This document shows, in pieces, positions 35,473-42,851 of a DNA stretch of 64,000 nucleotides. Within the stretch, counting starts at the first letter, position 1; each line of letters begins with the position of its first letter. The position numbers and the translations under genes were made by a program. The notes under the pieces are model-generated. The model did no database searches and was not told where the DNA came from. It saw only the letters and a list, made by a program, of their open reading frames with translations. Source of the DNA: DATBLE01 sp963808815 (lineage in GTDB: Bacteria > Actinomycetota > Thermoleophilia > Gaiellales > Gaiellaceae); the NCBI GenBank assembly GCA_963808815.1, contig CAWEGI010000001.1, positions 167,479 through 231,478 of the forward strand. The letters are read 5' to 3'.

Positions 35473-36345
35473 TTGGGGGCCGTCCTCTTCGCTGCGCTCG
35501 CCGGCATGCTGTTCGGGGTCTTCGCCGTCGTCATCCGCAGGGGCCTGCAGCGCGGCGGCGACCCCGAGGTCGGGGCGGTGGTCGTCACCGGCATCGGCGT
35601 CCTGACCTCGGCACTGCTGGCGATCCCGTCGGTTTCGGCCGGCGACGTGCACCCCGGCGACCTCTGGCCCTTCCTGCTGATCGGCGCCCTGGTCCCGGGC
35701 GCCACGCAGATCCTCTTCATCGTCGCCATCCGCGACATCGGCCCGTCGCGGGTCTCGATCCTGATCGGGACGGCGCCGCTGATGTCCGTCGCAATCGCGC
35801 TCGCGCTCCTCGGCGAGCCGTTCCAGCCGCTGCTCGTGCTCGGGACAGTGCTCGTGGTCGCGGGCGGAGCGGCGCTCGCCCGCGAGCGGACACGACCGGA
35901 GCACTACCGCGCGTTCGGCGCCGTCCTCGCCCTCATCTGCGCCGCACTCTTCGCAGTTCGCGACAACGTCGCCCGCTGGGCCGCCCGCGACACCCACCCG
36001 CCGCCGCTCGCCGCCACGACCGCCGCGCTGCTCGGCTCCTTCCTCGTCGTCCTCGCCTGGGTGTTGATCCGGCGCCGGTCGTCGCTTCGCACCCACCTGC
36101 GGGCGGCGCTGCCGGCCTTCGCGTTCGCGGGAGTCGTCCTCGGGCTCGCCTACTCGAGTCTGTTGGAGGCCTTCGACCGGGGCCGCGTGTCGATCGTGGC
36201 TCCGCTGAACGCGACGCAGTCGCTGTGGGCCGTGTTCTTCGCCGCCCTCCTGATCGGGAGGCGCAGCGAGGCGATCGGCCCACGGCTCGTCGCCGCCGGC
36301 GTGCTCGTGGTCGCCGGCAGCGCGATCATCGGGATCGTGCGCTGA
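35473..36345 (+). CDS. EamA/DMT-superfamily permease
   Basis: About 290 residues with ten hydrophobic segments in two EamA repeats (LFAALAGMLFGVFAVVIRRG; LLIGALVPGATQILFIVAI; VSILIGTAPLMSVAIALALL; second repeat FGAVLALICAALFAVRDNVA, and SIVAPLNATQSLWAVFFAAL). The RV/S-xxxxxLxPL motif at the end of each repeat is typical of drug/metabolite exporters. The only in-frame start near the beginning is TTG 35473; the true start is uncertain. The last 20 nt overlap the isopropylmalate dehydrogenase-like gene on the other strand. Substrate unknown, possibly an amino acid or metabolite from the neighbouring catabolic genes. Confidence 0.82.
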   Translation: MGAVLFAALAGMLFGVFAVVIRRGLQRGGDPEVGAVVVTGIGVLTSALLAIPSVSAGDVHPGDLWPFLLIGALVPGATQILFIVAIRDIGPSRVSILIGTAPLMSVAIALALLGEPFQPLLVLGTVLVVAGGAALARERTRPEHYRAFGAVLALICAALFAVRDNVARWAARDTHPPPLAATTAALLGSFLVVLAWVLIRRRSSLRTHLRAALPAFAFAGVVLGLAYSSLLEAFDRGRVSIVAPLNATQSLWAVFFAALLIGRRSEAIGPRLVAAGVLVVAGSAIIGIVR

Positions 36346-37387
36346 GCTCGGCCGCCCGGGCGGCAACCGCCTCGCCGACCTCGCGCGTCGACGCGCCGCC
36401 GCCGACGTCGCGCGTGCGCGGGCCGTCCCGGCAGACGTCCTCGAGCGCCGTCATCAGCGTGCGGGACGCCTCCGGCTCGCCGATGTGGTCGAGGAGCAGC
36501 GTCGCGCTCCAGATCGCGCCGGCCGGGTTCGCGATCCCCTGCCCGGCGATGTCGGGCGCCGAGCCGTGCACGGGCTCGAACAGTCCGGGCTGCTCCGATC
36601 CCGGCGCGACGTTCGAGCTCGCCGCCATGCCCATGCCGCCCTGGATCGCAGCCGCCAGGTCGGTGAGGATGTCGCCGAAGAGGTTCGACGCGACGACCAC
36701 GTCAAGGCTGCCGGGGTCGCGCACCATCCGCGCCGCGAGCGCGTCGACGAGCACCCGCTCGTAGCGGACGCCGGGGAACTTTCCGGCCACGTCTTCCGCG
36801 ACCTCGTCCCAGAGCACATAGCCGTAGCGCGACGCGTTCGACTTGGTCGCGCTCGTGACCACGCCGCGGCGCCCTTCCGCCAGCTGGAAGGCGTGGCGGA
36901 GCACGCGTTCGACGCCCGTCCGGGTGAAGACGCTCGTCTCGATGCCGACCTCCGACGGCAGACCCTGGTGCGCCCGCCCTCCGATTCCCGAGTACTCACC
37001 TTCCGTGTTCTCGCGCAGGAAGAGCATGTCCACGTCGCCGGGCCCGCGTCCGGAAAGCGGGCCCGGGATCCCCTCCAGCAGCCGGGCCGGGCGCAGGTTC
37101 GCCCACAGGTCGAGCCGCTGGCGCAGCTCGAGGAGCATCCCCCAGAGCGAGACGTGATCCGGGACGGACGGGTCGCCGACCGCGCCCATCAGCACGGCAC
37201 GGCATCCGTCCAGCGCCTCGCGCCAATCGTCCGGCATCATCCGGCCGTGCTCGTGCCAGTGTGCCGAGCCCCACGGGAGCTCCGTCCAGTCGAGCTCGAG
37301 GCCGAGCGCGTCGACCGCCCGCCGCGCCTCCGCCACCACCTCCGGCCCGACCCCGTCGCCGGGGAGGAGCGCGACCCTGGTGGTCAC
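36326..37387 (-). CDS. Isocitrate/isopropylmalate dehydrogenase family (tartrate/malate-type) oxidative decarboxylase
   Basis: 353-residue NAD-dependent beta-decarboxylating dehydrogenase. Motifs: VALLPGDGVGPEVVAEARRA, MLFLRENTEGEYSGIGG (substrate loop), ATKSNASRYGYVLWDEV, VVVASNLFGDILTDLAAAIQ (metal Asp) and LFEPVHGSAPDIAGQGIANP. The family includes LeuB, homoisocitrate, tartrate and D-malate dehydrogenases; RENTEGEYSGIGGR and the length favour the tartrate/D-malate branch over biosynthetic LeuB, but this is not decisive. GTG 37387 overlaps the stop of the upstream cysteine hydrolase (GTGTGA). Last gene of the amidase-hydantoinase-cysteine hydrolase operon. Confidence 0.88.
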   Translation of the reverse strand: MTTRVALLPGDGVGPEVVAEARRAVDALGLELDWTELPWGSAHWHEHGRMMPDDWREALDGCRAVLMGAVGDPSVPDHVSLWGMLLELRQRLDLWANLRPARLLEGIPGPLSGRGPGDVDMLFLRENTEGEYSGIGGRAHQGLPSEVGIETSVFTRTGVERVLRHAFQLAEGRRGVVTSATKSNASRYGYVLWDEVAEDVAGKFPGVRYERVLVDALAARMVRDPGSLDVVVASNLFGDILTDLAAAIQGGMGMAASSNVAPGSEQPGLFEPVHGSAPDIAGQGIANPAGAIWSATLLLDHIGEPEASRTLMTALEDVCRDGPRTRDVGGGASTREVGEAVAARAAELSARSR

Positions 37388-37983
37388 ACGCCGGCGCCGA
37401 CCGTCCCGGGCACGCTCGCGACGTATTCGAGGACGTCGTCGAGCGGGACGACGTCGGCGTACTTGGCGTTGATGTCGAAGAGGTTCGCCTCGTGCGGCGC
37501 CTGCGCCCGGTCGCCCACGCACTCTCGCGGGACGAGGGTCGGGTAGCCGTACTGGAGCAGGTCGATCGCGGTCGCGCGGATGCAGCCGCTCGTGGTGGCG
37601 CCGCACAGGATCACCGAGTCCACGCCCTGGGAGACCAGAATGGCCGGCAGGTTCGTCCCGAAGAAGGCGGACGCGCCCTTCTTGAGCACGATCGTCTCGT
37701 CCTCGCGAGGCTCCAGGCGCGGGTCGATCTCCACCCAGCGCCCGCCGATCTGCAGGTCGCCGAGCGACGGGACCTTCTGGAGCCAGAGGCCGCCGTCCTT
37801 CAGGCTCGGCTCGTAGCCGATGGTGGTGAAGATCACCGGCAGGCCCCTTGCCCGACCGGCGTCGAGCAGCCGCCTCGTCGCCTCGACCTCGGCGCTCATG
37901 TCCGCCCCGAGCGTGCATTCCGGGTCGGTGAACCCGCAGCTGAAGTCGACGACGAGGATCGCGGGGCGCGACCCGACCGTCAC
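37384..37983 (-). CDS. Cysteine hydrolase, N-carbamoylsarcosine amidohydrolase-like (isochorismatase fold)
   Basis: 199-residue isochorismatase-fold amidase. AILVVDFSCGFTDPECTLGA holds the catalytic Asp; VLKKGASAFFGTNL the catalytic Lys; ILCGATTSGCIRATAIDLLQ the nucleophilic Cys. The exact pairing DFSCGFTDP plus GATTSGC(I/V)RATA is that of N-carbamoylsarcosine amidohydrolase, which splits N-carbamoylsarcosine to sarcosine, CO2 and ammonia in creatinine/N-methylhydantoin breakdown. GTG 37983 overlaps the hydantoinase stop (GTGA), so hydantoin-ring opening and decarbamoylation are translationally coupled. Related amidases use other carbamoyl or maleamate-like substrates, so specificity is provisional. 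Confidence 0.85.
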   Translation of the reverse strand: MTVGSRPAILVVDFSCGFTDPECTLGADMSAEVEATRRLLDAGRARGLPVIFTTIGYEPSLKDGGLWLQKVPSLGDLQIGGRWVEIDPRLEPREDETIVLKKGASAFFGTNLPAILVSQGVDSVILCGATTSGCIRATAIDLLQYGYPTLVPRECVGDRAQAPHEANLFDINAKYADVVPLDDVLEYVASVPGTVGAGV

Positions 37984-39494
37984 CGCCTGGCCGAGCCCCG
38001 CCGCCGCGTAGACCTCGCTTGCCTGCTGCTCCTCCCGCTCGCCTCCGACGCCGTCGGCCAGACCGCTTCTCCGCCGAGCCCGAGCTCCGCGGCACCTTCT
38101 CCGCCGACCGAGCTGCCGACTCGCGCACGCTTGACGAACTGCCCGGCGCCGGGCTCGGCGACGAGCTCGTCGTTCTCGACGATCGTCTGGCCGCGGACGA
38201 GCACCACCTGCGGGGCGCCGGTGACCTTCGTGCCTTCGAACAGGTTGTAGTTGACGTTCGAGTGGTGGCTCTCGGCCGAGATCGTCAGCGACTTCTCGGG
38301 ATCCCAGACCACCAGGTCGGCGTCGCTGCCGACGGCGATCGTGCCCTTGCGCGGGTAGAGCCCGAAGCGCTTGGCCACGTTCGTGGAGGTCAGCTCGACG
38401 AAGCGGTTCATCGAGATGCGCCCGGTGCGGACACCGAACTCGTGGAGCATGTGCAGCCGGTTCTCGATCCCCGGCCCGCCGTTGGGGACGACCTGGAAGT
38501 CGCGGCCGTTGATGCCCTTCTGGTCGGGCCAGTTGAACGGGCAGTGGTCGGTGGAGACGACCGAGAGGACGTCGTTCTGGAGCGCCTTCCAGAGGTGCTC
38601 CTGCTCCGCCTTCGGCCGCGGCGGGGGCGTGTAGATGTACTTCGCGCCCTCCCAGTCCGGCTTCTCGAGCGCCGAGTCGTCCACGAACAGATACTGCGTG
38701 CAGGTCTCGCCCCAGACGTCCCAGCCCTTCTCGCGGGCGAGCTGGATCGGCTCGACCGCCGGCTGGCAGGAGACGTGGACGACGTACAGGGCGGCGTTCG
38801 CGACCCGCGCCAGCTGGATGGCCCGGTTCGTCGCCTCGGCCTCCGTCTCCATCGGCCGGGTGCGGGCGTGCCAGATCGGATCGCTCTTCCCGTCGGCGAC
38901 CGCCTCCTTGACGATCACGTCGATCGCGTCGCCGTTCTCGGCGTGCACCATCACCAGCCCGCCGGTCTCGTTCGCGACCTGCATGGTCTTGAAGAGCGTC
39001 TCGTCGTCGACCATGACGGCGCCCTTGTAGGCCATGAAGAGCTTGTAGGAGGTGATCCCCTCGTCCGGCAGCTTGGCGAGCGCCTCGAGTCCCCCGCCGC
39101 CCTTAAGGTCCGTGACGCCGATGTGGAAGCCGACGTCGATCACCGGCTTGCAGCGCTCGATCTTCTCGAAGTAGTTCTCGAGCGCCTGCGGGAACGGCGT
39201 GCCCGGCGCCTGCATGCAGAAGTCGACGAGCGAGGTCGTGCCGCCGAACGCGGCGGCGACGGTGCCCGACGTGAAATCGTCGCACGTGGTCGTGCCGCCG
39301 AAGAACATCTCGATGTGCGTGTGCGGGTCGATCGCCCCCGGGATCACGTACTTGCCGGCGGCGTCGATCACCTTGTCGGCCTCGACGTCGAGCGACTGGC
39401 CGATGGTGGTCACGGTGCCGTTCTCGGCGTAGATGTCGCCGACGTAGTCGTCGGACGCGGTCACGATGCGGCCGCCCTTGATCAGCACGGACAT
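37980..39494 (-). CDS. hydA: Dihydropyrimidinase / D-hydantoinase
   Basis: 504-residue binuclear Zn cyclic amidohydrolase opening dihydropyrimidines or 5-substituted hydantoins to N-carbamoyl amino acids. Metal ligands: VIPGAIDPHTHIEMFFGGTT (HxH), carbamylated Lys in ITSYKLFMAYKGAVMVDDET, His in VMVHAENGDAIDV and YVVHVSCQPAVEPIQL, Asp in VSTDHCPFNWPDQKG. Domain ends near FVKRARVG; a 45-residue Gly/Ser/Arg tail follows to the stop and looks non-conserved. A GntR-like palindrome TTGTATACAA lies 33 bp upstream. Coupled downstream to the N-carbamoylsarcosine amidase-like gene, which could process its product. Confidence 0.93.
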   Translation of the reverse strand: MSVLIKGGRIVTASDDYVGDIYAENGTVTTIGQSLDVEADKVIDAAGKYVIPGAIDPHTHIEMFFGGTTTCDDFTSGTVAAAFGGTTSLVDFCMQAPGTPFPQALENYFEKIERCKPVIDVGFHIGVTDLKGGGGLEALAKLPDEGITSYKLFMAYKGAVMVDDETLFKTMQVANETGGLVMVHAENGDAIDVIVKEAVADGKSDPIWHARTRPMETEAEATNRAIQLARVANAALYVVHVSCQPAVEPIQLAREKGWDVWGETCTQYLFVDDSALEKPDWEGAKYIYTPPPRPKAEQEHLWKALQNDVLSVVSTDHCPFNWPDQKGINGRDFQVVPNGGPGIENRLHMLHEFGVRTGRISMNRFVELTSTNVAKRFGLYPRKGTIAVGSDADLVVWDPEKSLTISAESHHSNVNYNLFEGTKVTGAPQVVLVRGQTIVENDELVAEPGAGQFVKRARVGSSVGGEGAAELGLGGEAVWPTASEASGRSSRQARSTRRRGSARR

Positions 39495-39509
39495 GCGGTC
39501 TTCCCCCTT

Positions 39510-40706
39510 CTACTCGGCGGTGTCGGTTGTATACAAGACCTCTCCGGGAGCCTCGTCAACCGGCCTGCGCTCGTGCCAGTCGGTGGTCCGCTGGAAGGCG
39601 TGCGCGGCGGCGAGGGTGAGGCCGTCCTCGCCCAGGCGGCCCATGAGCGAGAGGCCGACGGGGAGGCCGTCGACGAAGCCGCAGGGCACCACCGTGACCG
39701 GGAGCCCGAGGAGCGCGGCCGGCGAGTTGTACGGCATGATCAGCAGCCGGTAGTCGGACGGGATGGCGTCCAGGCGCGGCGCCACGATCGGCATCGCCGG
39801 CGCCACCAGCAGGTCGAAGCCGCCGAGCTCGCGCTCCCACAGCGACCGTACCCAGCTCCGGGCGCGGAGCCCGGTGAGGTAGGCGGTCGACGGCAGGAGG
39901 AGACCGGCGAGCAGGCGCGCACGGACGTCCGCCCCGTAGTCGGCGAGCCGCGTCCGGAGCCACCCGAGGTGGGCGGCGGCCGCCTCGGGAAGCATGACCA
40001 GCTGCGTGATGGTCGCGATCTCGTCGAGCAGCGGCAGCTCGACCGGCTCGTGGCTGCCGGGCAGCGCGCGGGCCGCTTCCTCGCAGACGGCGGCGACCGC
40101 AGGGTCGGCCTCCTCGAACAGCCTGGTGACGAGGCCGATCCGCCGGCCGGCGCCCGCCGGGTCGAGCGAGCGCCCGGCCATGATCTCCAGCGCCCGCCGG
40201 CACTCCTCCGCGGTGCGCGCCAGCGGGCCGACCGCGTCGAGGGTCCATGCGACCGGAACCACGCCCTCGTTCGGAACGAGGCCCACGGTCGGCCGGTGGC
40301 CCGTGACCCCGCAGAGCGCGGCCGGGATCCGGATCGGAGCCGGCCGTGTCGGTGCCGAGCGCGACGTCGACGAGGCCGGCGGCGACGGCCGCGCCGCTGC
40401 CGCCGCTCGAGCCTCCCGTCGTGCGCTCGAGATCCCAGGGGTTGCGGGCCGGGCCGAAGTGCGGGCTGTTCGTGAGCGCGCCGAACGCGAACTCGTGCGT
40501 GTTCAGCTTCCCGACGACGGCCGCGCCGGCCGCGCGGAGGCGGGCGACACACTCGGCGTCGCGCTCGGGCACACGGTCGAGGATCTTCGACGCCGCCGTC
40601 GTCGGCATGCCCGCCACGTCGATCACGTCCTTGACGGCGACGCGCCAGTCACGCCGTCGCGTCCTCGACCGCGGTGGAGGAACGCGTTGTACGGGTCGAG
40701 CGTCAC
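39510..40706 (-). CDS. Amidase signature family enzyme (frameshifted)
   Basis: Ser-cisSer-Lys amidase. After the short N-terminus TLDPYNAFLHRG come WRVAVKDVIDVAGMPTTAAS (Lys), RLRAAGAAVVGKLNTHEFAF, the Ser loop RTTGGSSGGSGAAVAAGLVD, then after an indel near 40330 GLVPNEGVVPVAWTLDAVGP, and the C-terminal YNSPAALLGLPVTVVPCGFV. About 395 residues, two or three indels. GTG 40706 overlaps the stop of a small upstream gene (GTGA). The AtzF/GatA-like amidases hydrolyse amides such as biuret, allophanate or aryl-amides; substrate unknown. Precedes the hydantoinase by 15 nt, so same operon. Confidence 0.82.
39527..39536. promoter_or_regulatory. Perfect GntR-type palindrome upstream of hydantoinase
   Basis: TTGTATACAA is a perfect 10-bp palindrome centred 38 bp before the hydantoinase ATG (39494), inside the last codons of the amidase gene. 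It fits the general GntR-family consensus GT-N-TA-N-AC. Codons there are VLYTTD, so coding constraint may contribute. Confidence 0.4.
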
Positions 40707-40869
40707 GGCGCCGCCTCCGGCGGAAGGCGCTCCTCGATCTCCGCGAGCGCCGGCAGGATCCGGTCGAGGAAGTCGCGGACGCCCTCGAGGTCCTCGTCGG
40801 TCGGGTGGACGCCCTGGGCGGCGGCGGCTTCCCGCAGCCGTTCGACCGGGCTAGACTCGGCCTGTCCAT
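40703..40869 (-). CDS. Small amidase-associated protein (AtzG/GatC-like)
   Basis: A helical C-terminal segment is clear: VERLREAAAAQGV, HPTDEDLEGVRDFLDRILPA and LAEIEERLPPEAAP, with its TGA overlapping the amidase GTG by the GTGA arrangement. Such 50-70-residue proteins pair with amidases as AtzG- or GatC-like subunits. The N-terminus is uncertain: ATG 40869 (MDRPSLA) is in another frame and needs one indel. It lies divergently over the FmdB gene start. Confidence 0.45.
40852..40857 (+). promoter_or_regulatory. TAGACT -10 element of the FmdB-type gene
   Basis: Plus-strand TAGACT, 10 nt before ATG 40868. Confidence 0.35.
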
Positions 40870-41060
40870 GCCGGTCTACGAGTATCGGTGCGACGCCTGC
40901 GAGGAGCAGTTCGAGGAGTTCCTCTCGCTCTCGACGAAGCCGGCGCCGCCGTGCCCGAAGTGCGGGAGCAAGAAGGTCGACGCGGCTGCTCTCCCGGATC
41001 AACACCGAGTGGCTGCCGAGCGACGTGGCCTGGGACCGCGTCGGCCGCAGCTGGGACTAG
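40868..41060 (+). CDS. FmdB-type zinc-ribbon protein (one frameshift)
   Basis: About 63 residues. MPVYEYRCDACEEQFEEFLS is the FmdB start; a second CPKCGSKKV gives four Cys in two CxxC knuckles for one Zn. One indel near 40985 shifts the frame; the C-terminus continues LLSRINTEWLPSDVAWDRVG and ends SWD at the TAG next to the following ATG. Family members are putative regulators of formamidase/acetamidase genes in methylotrophs, but their real role is unclear. Ends 0-1 nt before the alpha/beta hydrolase gene, so co-transcribed. Confidence 0.75.
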
Positions 41061-41894
41061 ATGCCGTTCGCCGAGATCGGTGAGGAGGTCAGCCTCTACT
41101 ACGAGCTGACCGGGCCCGAGGACGGGCCGGTCGTCCTCCAGCTCGGCGGCGGCCTGTTCGGTCGGCACAACTTCGGCCTCGTCAACGACGGCTTCCGCGA
41201 GCGCGGCTTCCGGCTGCTCTCCTTCGACGCCCGCGGGTACGGCGCGTCGTCGTGCCCGCGCGAGGTGTACACGATCGAGGGCTGGGCGGCCGACGGCGCG
41301 GCGCTGCTGGACGCGGTCGGCCTCGACCGGGTACTCGTGCACGGCACCTCGATGGGCGGGATGATCGCGATCGCCTTCACGGCGCTCCACCCCGAGCGGA
41401 CGATCGCCGCCTGCGCCGACGTCGCGTTCGCCAAGCCGGATCTCTACCGGCGGACGGTGTTCCGGGTCTGGCGGCGGATGGCCGAGGAGATGGCCTGGGA
41501 CGAGTTCTCCGACCACGTGACCACGCAGGCGGTCGGCGCCGGGTTCATGGAGAGCCCCGAGGGCGAGAACATCTTCCAGCTCGTCCGCGACATCGTCGGG
41601 CTCAACGACCCGTACACCGTGCGGCAGGCGTGCCTGGCGATGGAGAACATGGATCTCTCCCCGCTCGTCCCGAGGATCGAGCGGCCCCTGCTGATGACGA
41701 ACGGGACTCACGACGTCCTCTGCCCGCCGGACCTCGCGCCGAGCGGGCTCGGCGCCCGGAAGATGGCGGAGCTGAACGACCAGATCGAGCTGGTCGAGTT
41801 CCCGGACATCGGCCACGCCGACCTGGTCGAGTGCCCGCAGGACGCGATCCGCATCGTCGGCGACTTCTTCGACCGCGCGCTCACGACGGCGTAG
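41061..41894 (+). CDS. Alpha/beta hydrolase
   Basis: 277-residue alpha/beta-fold hydrolase. VVLQLGGGLFGRHNFGLVND forms the oxyanion region, FDARGYGASSCPREVYTIEG the loop before helix A, VLVHGTSMGGMIAIAFTALH contains the nucleophile Ser (G-T-S-M-G), LLMTNGTHDVLCPPDLAP carries the acidic residue and DIGHADLVECPQD the catalytic His. The 3-oxoadipate enol-lactonase/haloperoxidase-like subgroup is the nearest look, but the substrate is unknown. Follows the FmdB-type gene directly. Confidence 0.85.
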   Translation: MPFAEIGEEVSLYYELTGPEDGPVVLQLGGGLFGRHNFGLVNDGFRERGFRLLSFDARGYGASSCPREVYTIEGWAADGAALLDAVGLDRVLVHGTSMGGMIAIAFTALHPERTIAACADVAFAKPDLYRRTVFRVWRRMAEEMAWDEFSDHVTTQAVGAGFMESPEGENIFQLVRDIVGLNDPYTVRQACLAMENMDLSPLVPRIERPLLMTNGTHDVLCPPDLAPSGLGARKMAELNDQIELVEFPDIGHADLVECPQDAIRIVGDFFDRALTTA

Positions 41895-41899
41895 CGCGA

Positions 41900-42301
41900 C
41901 TACTTCAGCGGGTTCGTCCCCGCCATCCAGATGATCACGCGGCTGAACTTCCCGTCCGCGTCGATGTCGAAGAAGTTGCAGTTGTGCATGTCGTTCTTCG
42001 TCCCGTCGTCGAGCTCGCCGATGTAGCTCTGCTCGGTCGCGACCTTCCCCGCCTCGGGCTCGACGACGATGTTCTTGATCTCGTGGAAGATGGAGACCGA
42101 GTTTCCGCAGAAGTCGGTGAACATGCGCCGGATCTCGTCTGCGCCGGAGAAGACCGCATGGTCGGTCTGCACGGTCAGGATCGCGTCGTCGGCGAAGTGC
42201 GAGAGGATCGCGTCGACGTCTTTCGCATCGACCGCCTTGAAGTAGCTGTCCGGCAGGGCCGCGAGCTGGTCGCGGGTCAACGGCTGGGTCTGGGTGGCCA
42301 C
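41900..42301 (-). CDS. SnoaL-like / NTF2-fold protein
   Basis: 133 residues of the SnoaL/ketosteroid-isomerase-like alpha+beta barrel: SYFKAVDAKDVDAILSHFAD, ILTVQTDHAVFSGADEIRRM, IKNIVVEPEAGKVATEQSYI and ADGKFSRVIIWMAGTNPLK. An Asp/His pocket is likely but a catalytic function is not assignable. A GAGGAGG ribosome site lies 7-8 nt before GTG 42301. Unlike most starts here it has a leader of about 30 nt, carrying an operator-like AAGTCTGACATTCG. Convergent with the alpha/beta hydrolase gene. Confidence 0.8.
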   Translation of the reverse strand: MATQTQPLTRDQLAALPDSYFKAVDAKDVDAILSHFADDAILTVQTDHAVFSGADEIRRMFTDFCGNSVSIFHEIKNIVVEPEAGKVATEQSYIGELDDGTKNDMHNCNFFDIDADGKFSRVIIWMAGTNPLK

Positions 42302-42316
42302 GATGCCTCCTCGACT

Positions 42317-42346
42317 CGAATGTCAGACTTCCAAAGCGCGAGTCTA
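42317..42346 (-). promoter_or_regulatory. Promoter and operator-like site of the SnoaL-type gene
   Basis: Minus-strand TAGACT (42346-42341) is the likely -10; AAGTCTGACATTCG (42330-42317) lies just downstream in the leader and shares GTCTGACATTCG with the 28.7-kb site. A repressor bound there would block elongation. Confidence 0.5.
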
Positions 42347-42356
42347 ACGCGCGTCG

Positions 42357-42674
42357 CTAGCGGGCGGCCGGCTCGGCGGCGGCTTTGTTCGGGCAGACCT
42401 CTTGGTGCTCGGCGAGAAGCGCCGGGCCGCGGTGCTTCTCCGTGATGGCGACCCAGCCACAGGCCTCGCAAGCGACCTCCCGTTCCGCCGCCTTCACTGC
42501 CCGCCGAGTGCGCGCCGCCTCGCCCGCCGGGCAGTCGTGCTCCTCGAATTCGCGAAGGGCCCAGCGCAGCGAGGGTCGCTCCCAGCGTCGACCGCAAACA
42601 CCGCACGACGCAACGCCGGGGTTGTCGAGCGCCTGCTCGGCTTCCTCTCGGCGTTTCGCGCTACCCCAAGCCAT
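42357..42674 (-). CDS. Small Cys-rich (zinc-finger-like) protein
   Basis: 105 residues, charged and Ala-rich, with Cys/His in two clusters: VASCGVCGRRWERPSLRWAL then FEEHDCPAG, and REVACEACGWVAITEKHRGP then LAEHQEVCPNKA. Each has CxxC followed by H-x(n)-C, so it probably binds two zinc ions. Family unknown to me; could bind nucleic acid. TAGAGT lies 7 nt before ATG 42674, supporting this start over upstream ones. Confidence 0.65.
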   Translation of the reverse strand: MAWGSAKRREEAEQALDNPGVASCGVCGRRWERPSLRWALREFEEHDCPAGEAARTRRAVKAAEREVACEACGWVAITEKHRGPALLAEHQEVCPNKAAAEPAAR

Positions 42675-42681
42675 CCCGCCG

Positions 42682-42687
42682 ACTCTA
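42682..42687 (-). promoter_or_regulatory. TAGAGT -10 element of the Cys-rich protein gene
   Basis: Minus-strand TAGAGT (42687-42682), 7 nt before ATG 42674; no gene overlaps it. Confidence 0.45.
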
Positions 42688-42851
42688 CCGCTCGCCGGGA
42701 AGTCGCCCGTCGGGCAGTCGGTTCCCCGTAGGATCGTCGTCGGAGGCACTCGAGTGGTCGGAGGGGGTGAAGGCATGCCGCGTCGTTGAGCTGTTGCCGA
42801 GCCGACCCGGTTCGGGCGGCGTGTTCACCTTCGTTCGAGAGGAGTGTCTTC

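Noticed and set aside
38019..40475. Plus-strand open frame of 818 codons
   Set aside because: Antisense to the hydantoinase and amidase; low-complexity Val/Arg/Glu composition is typical of GC-rich shadow frames.
42357..42776. Longer 139-codon version of the Cys-rich protein
   Set aside because: The extra N-terminus crosses the TAGAGT -10 element and is Pro/Thr-rich; ATG 42674 is the better start.
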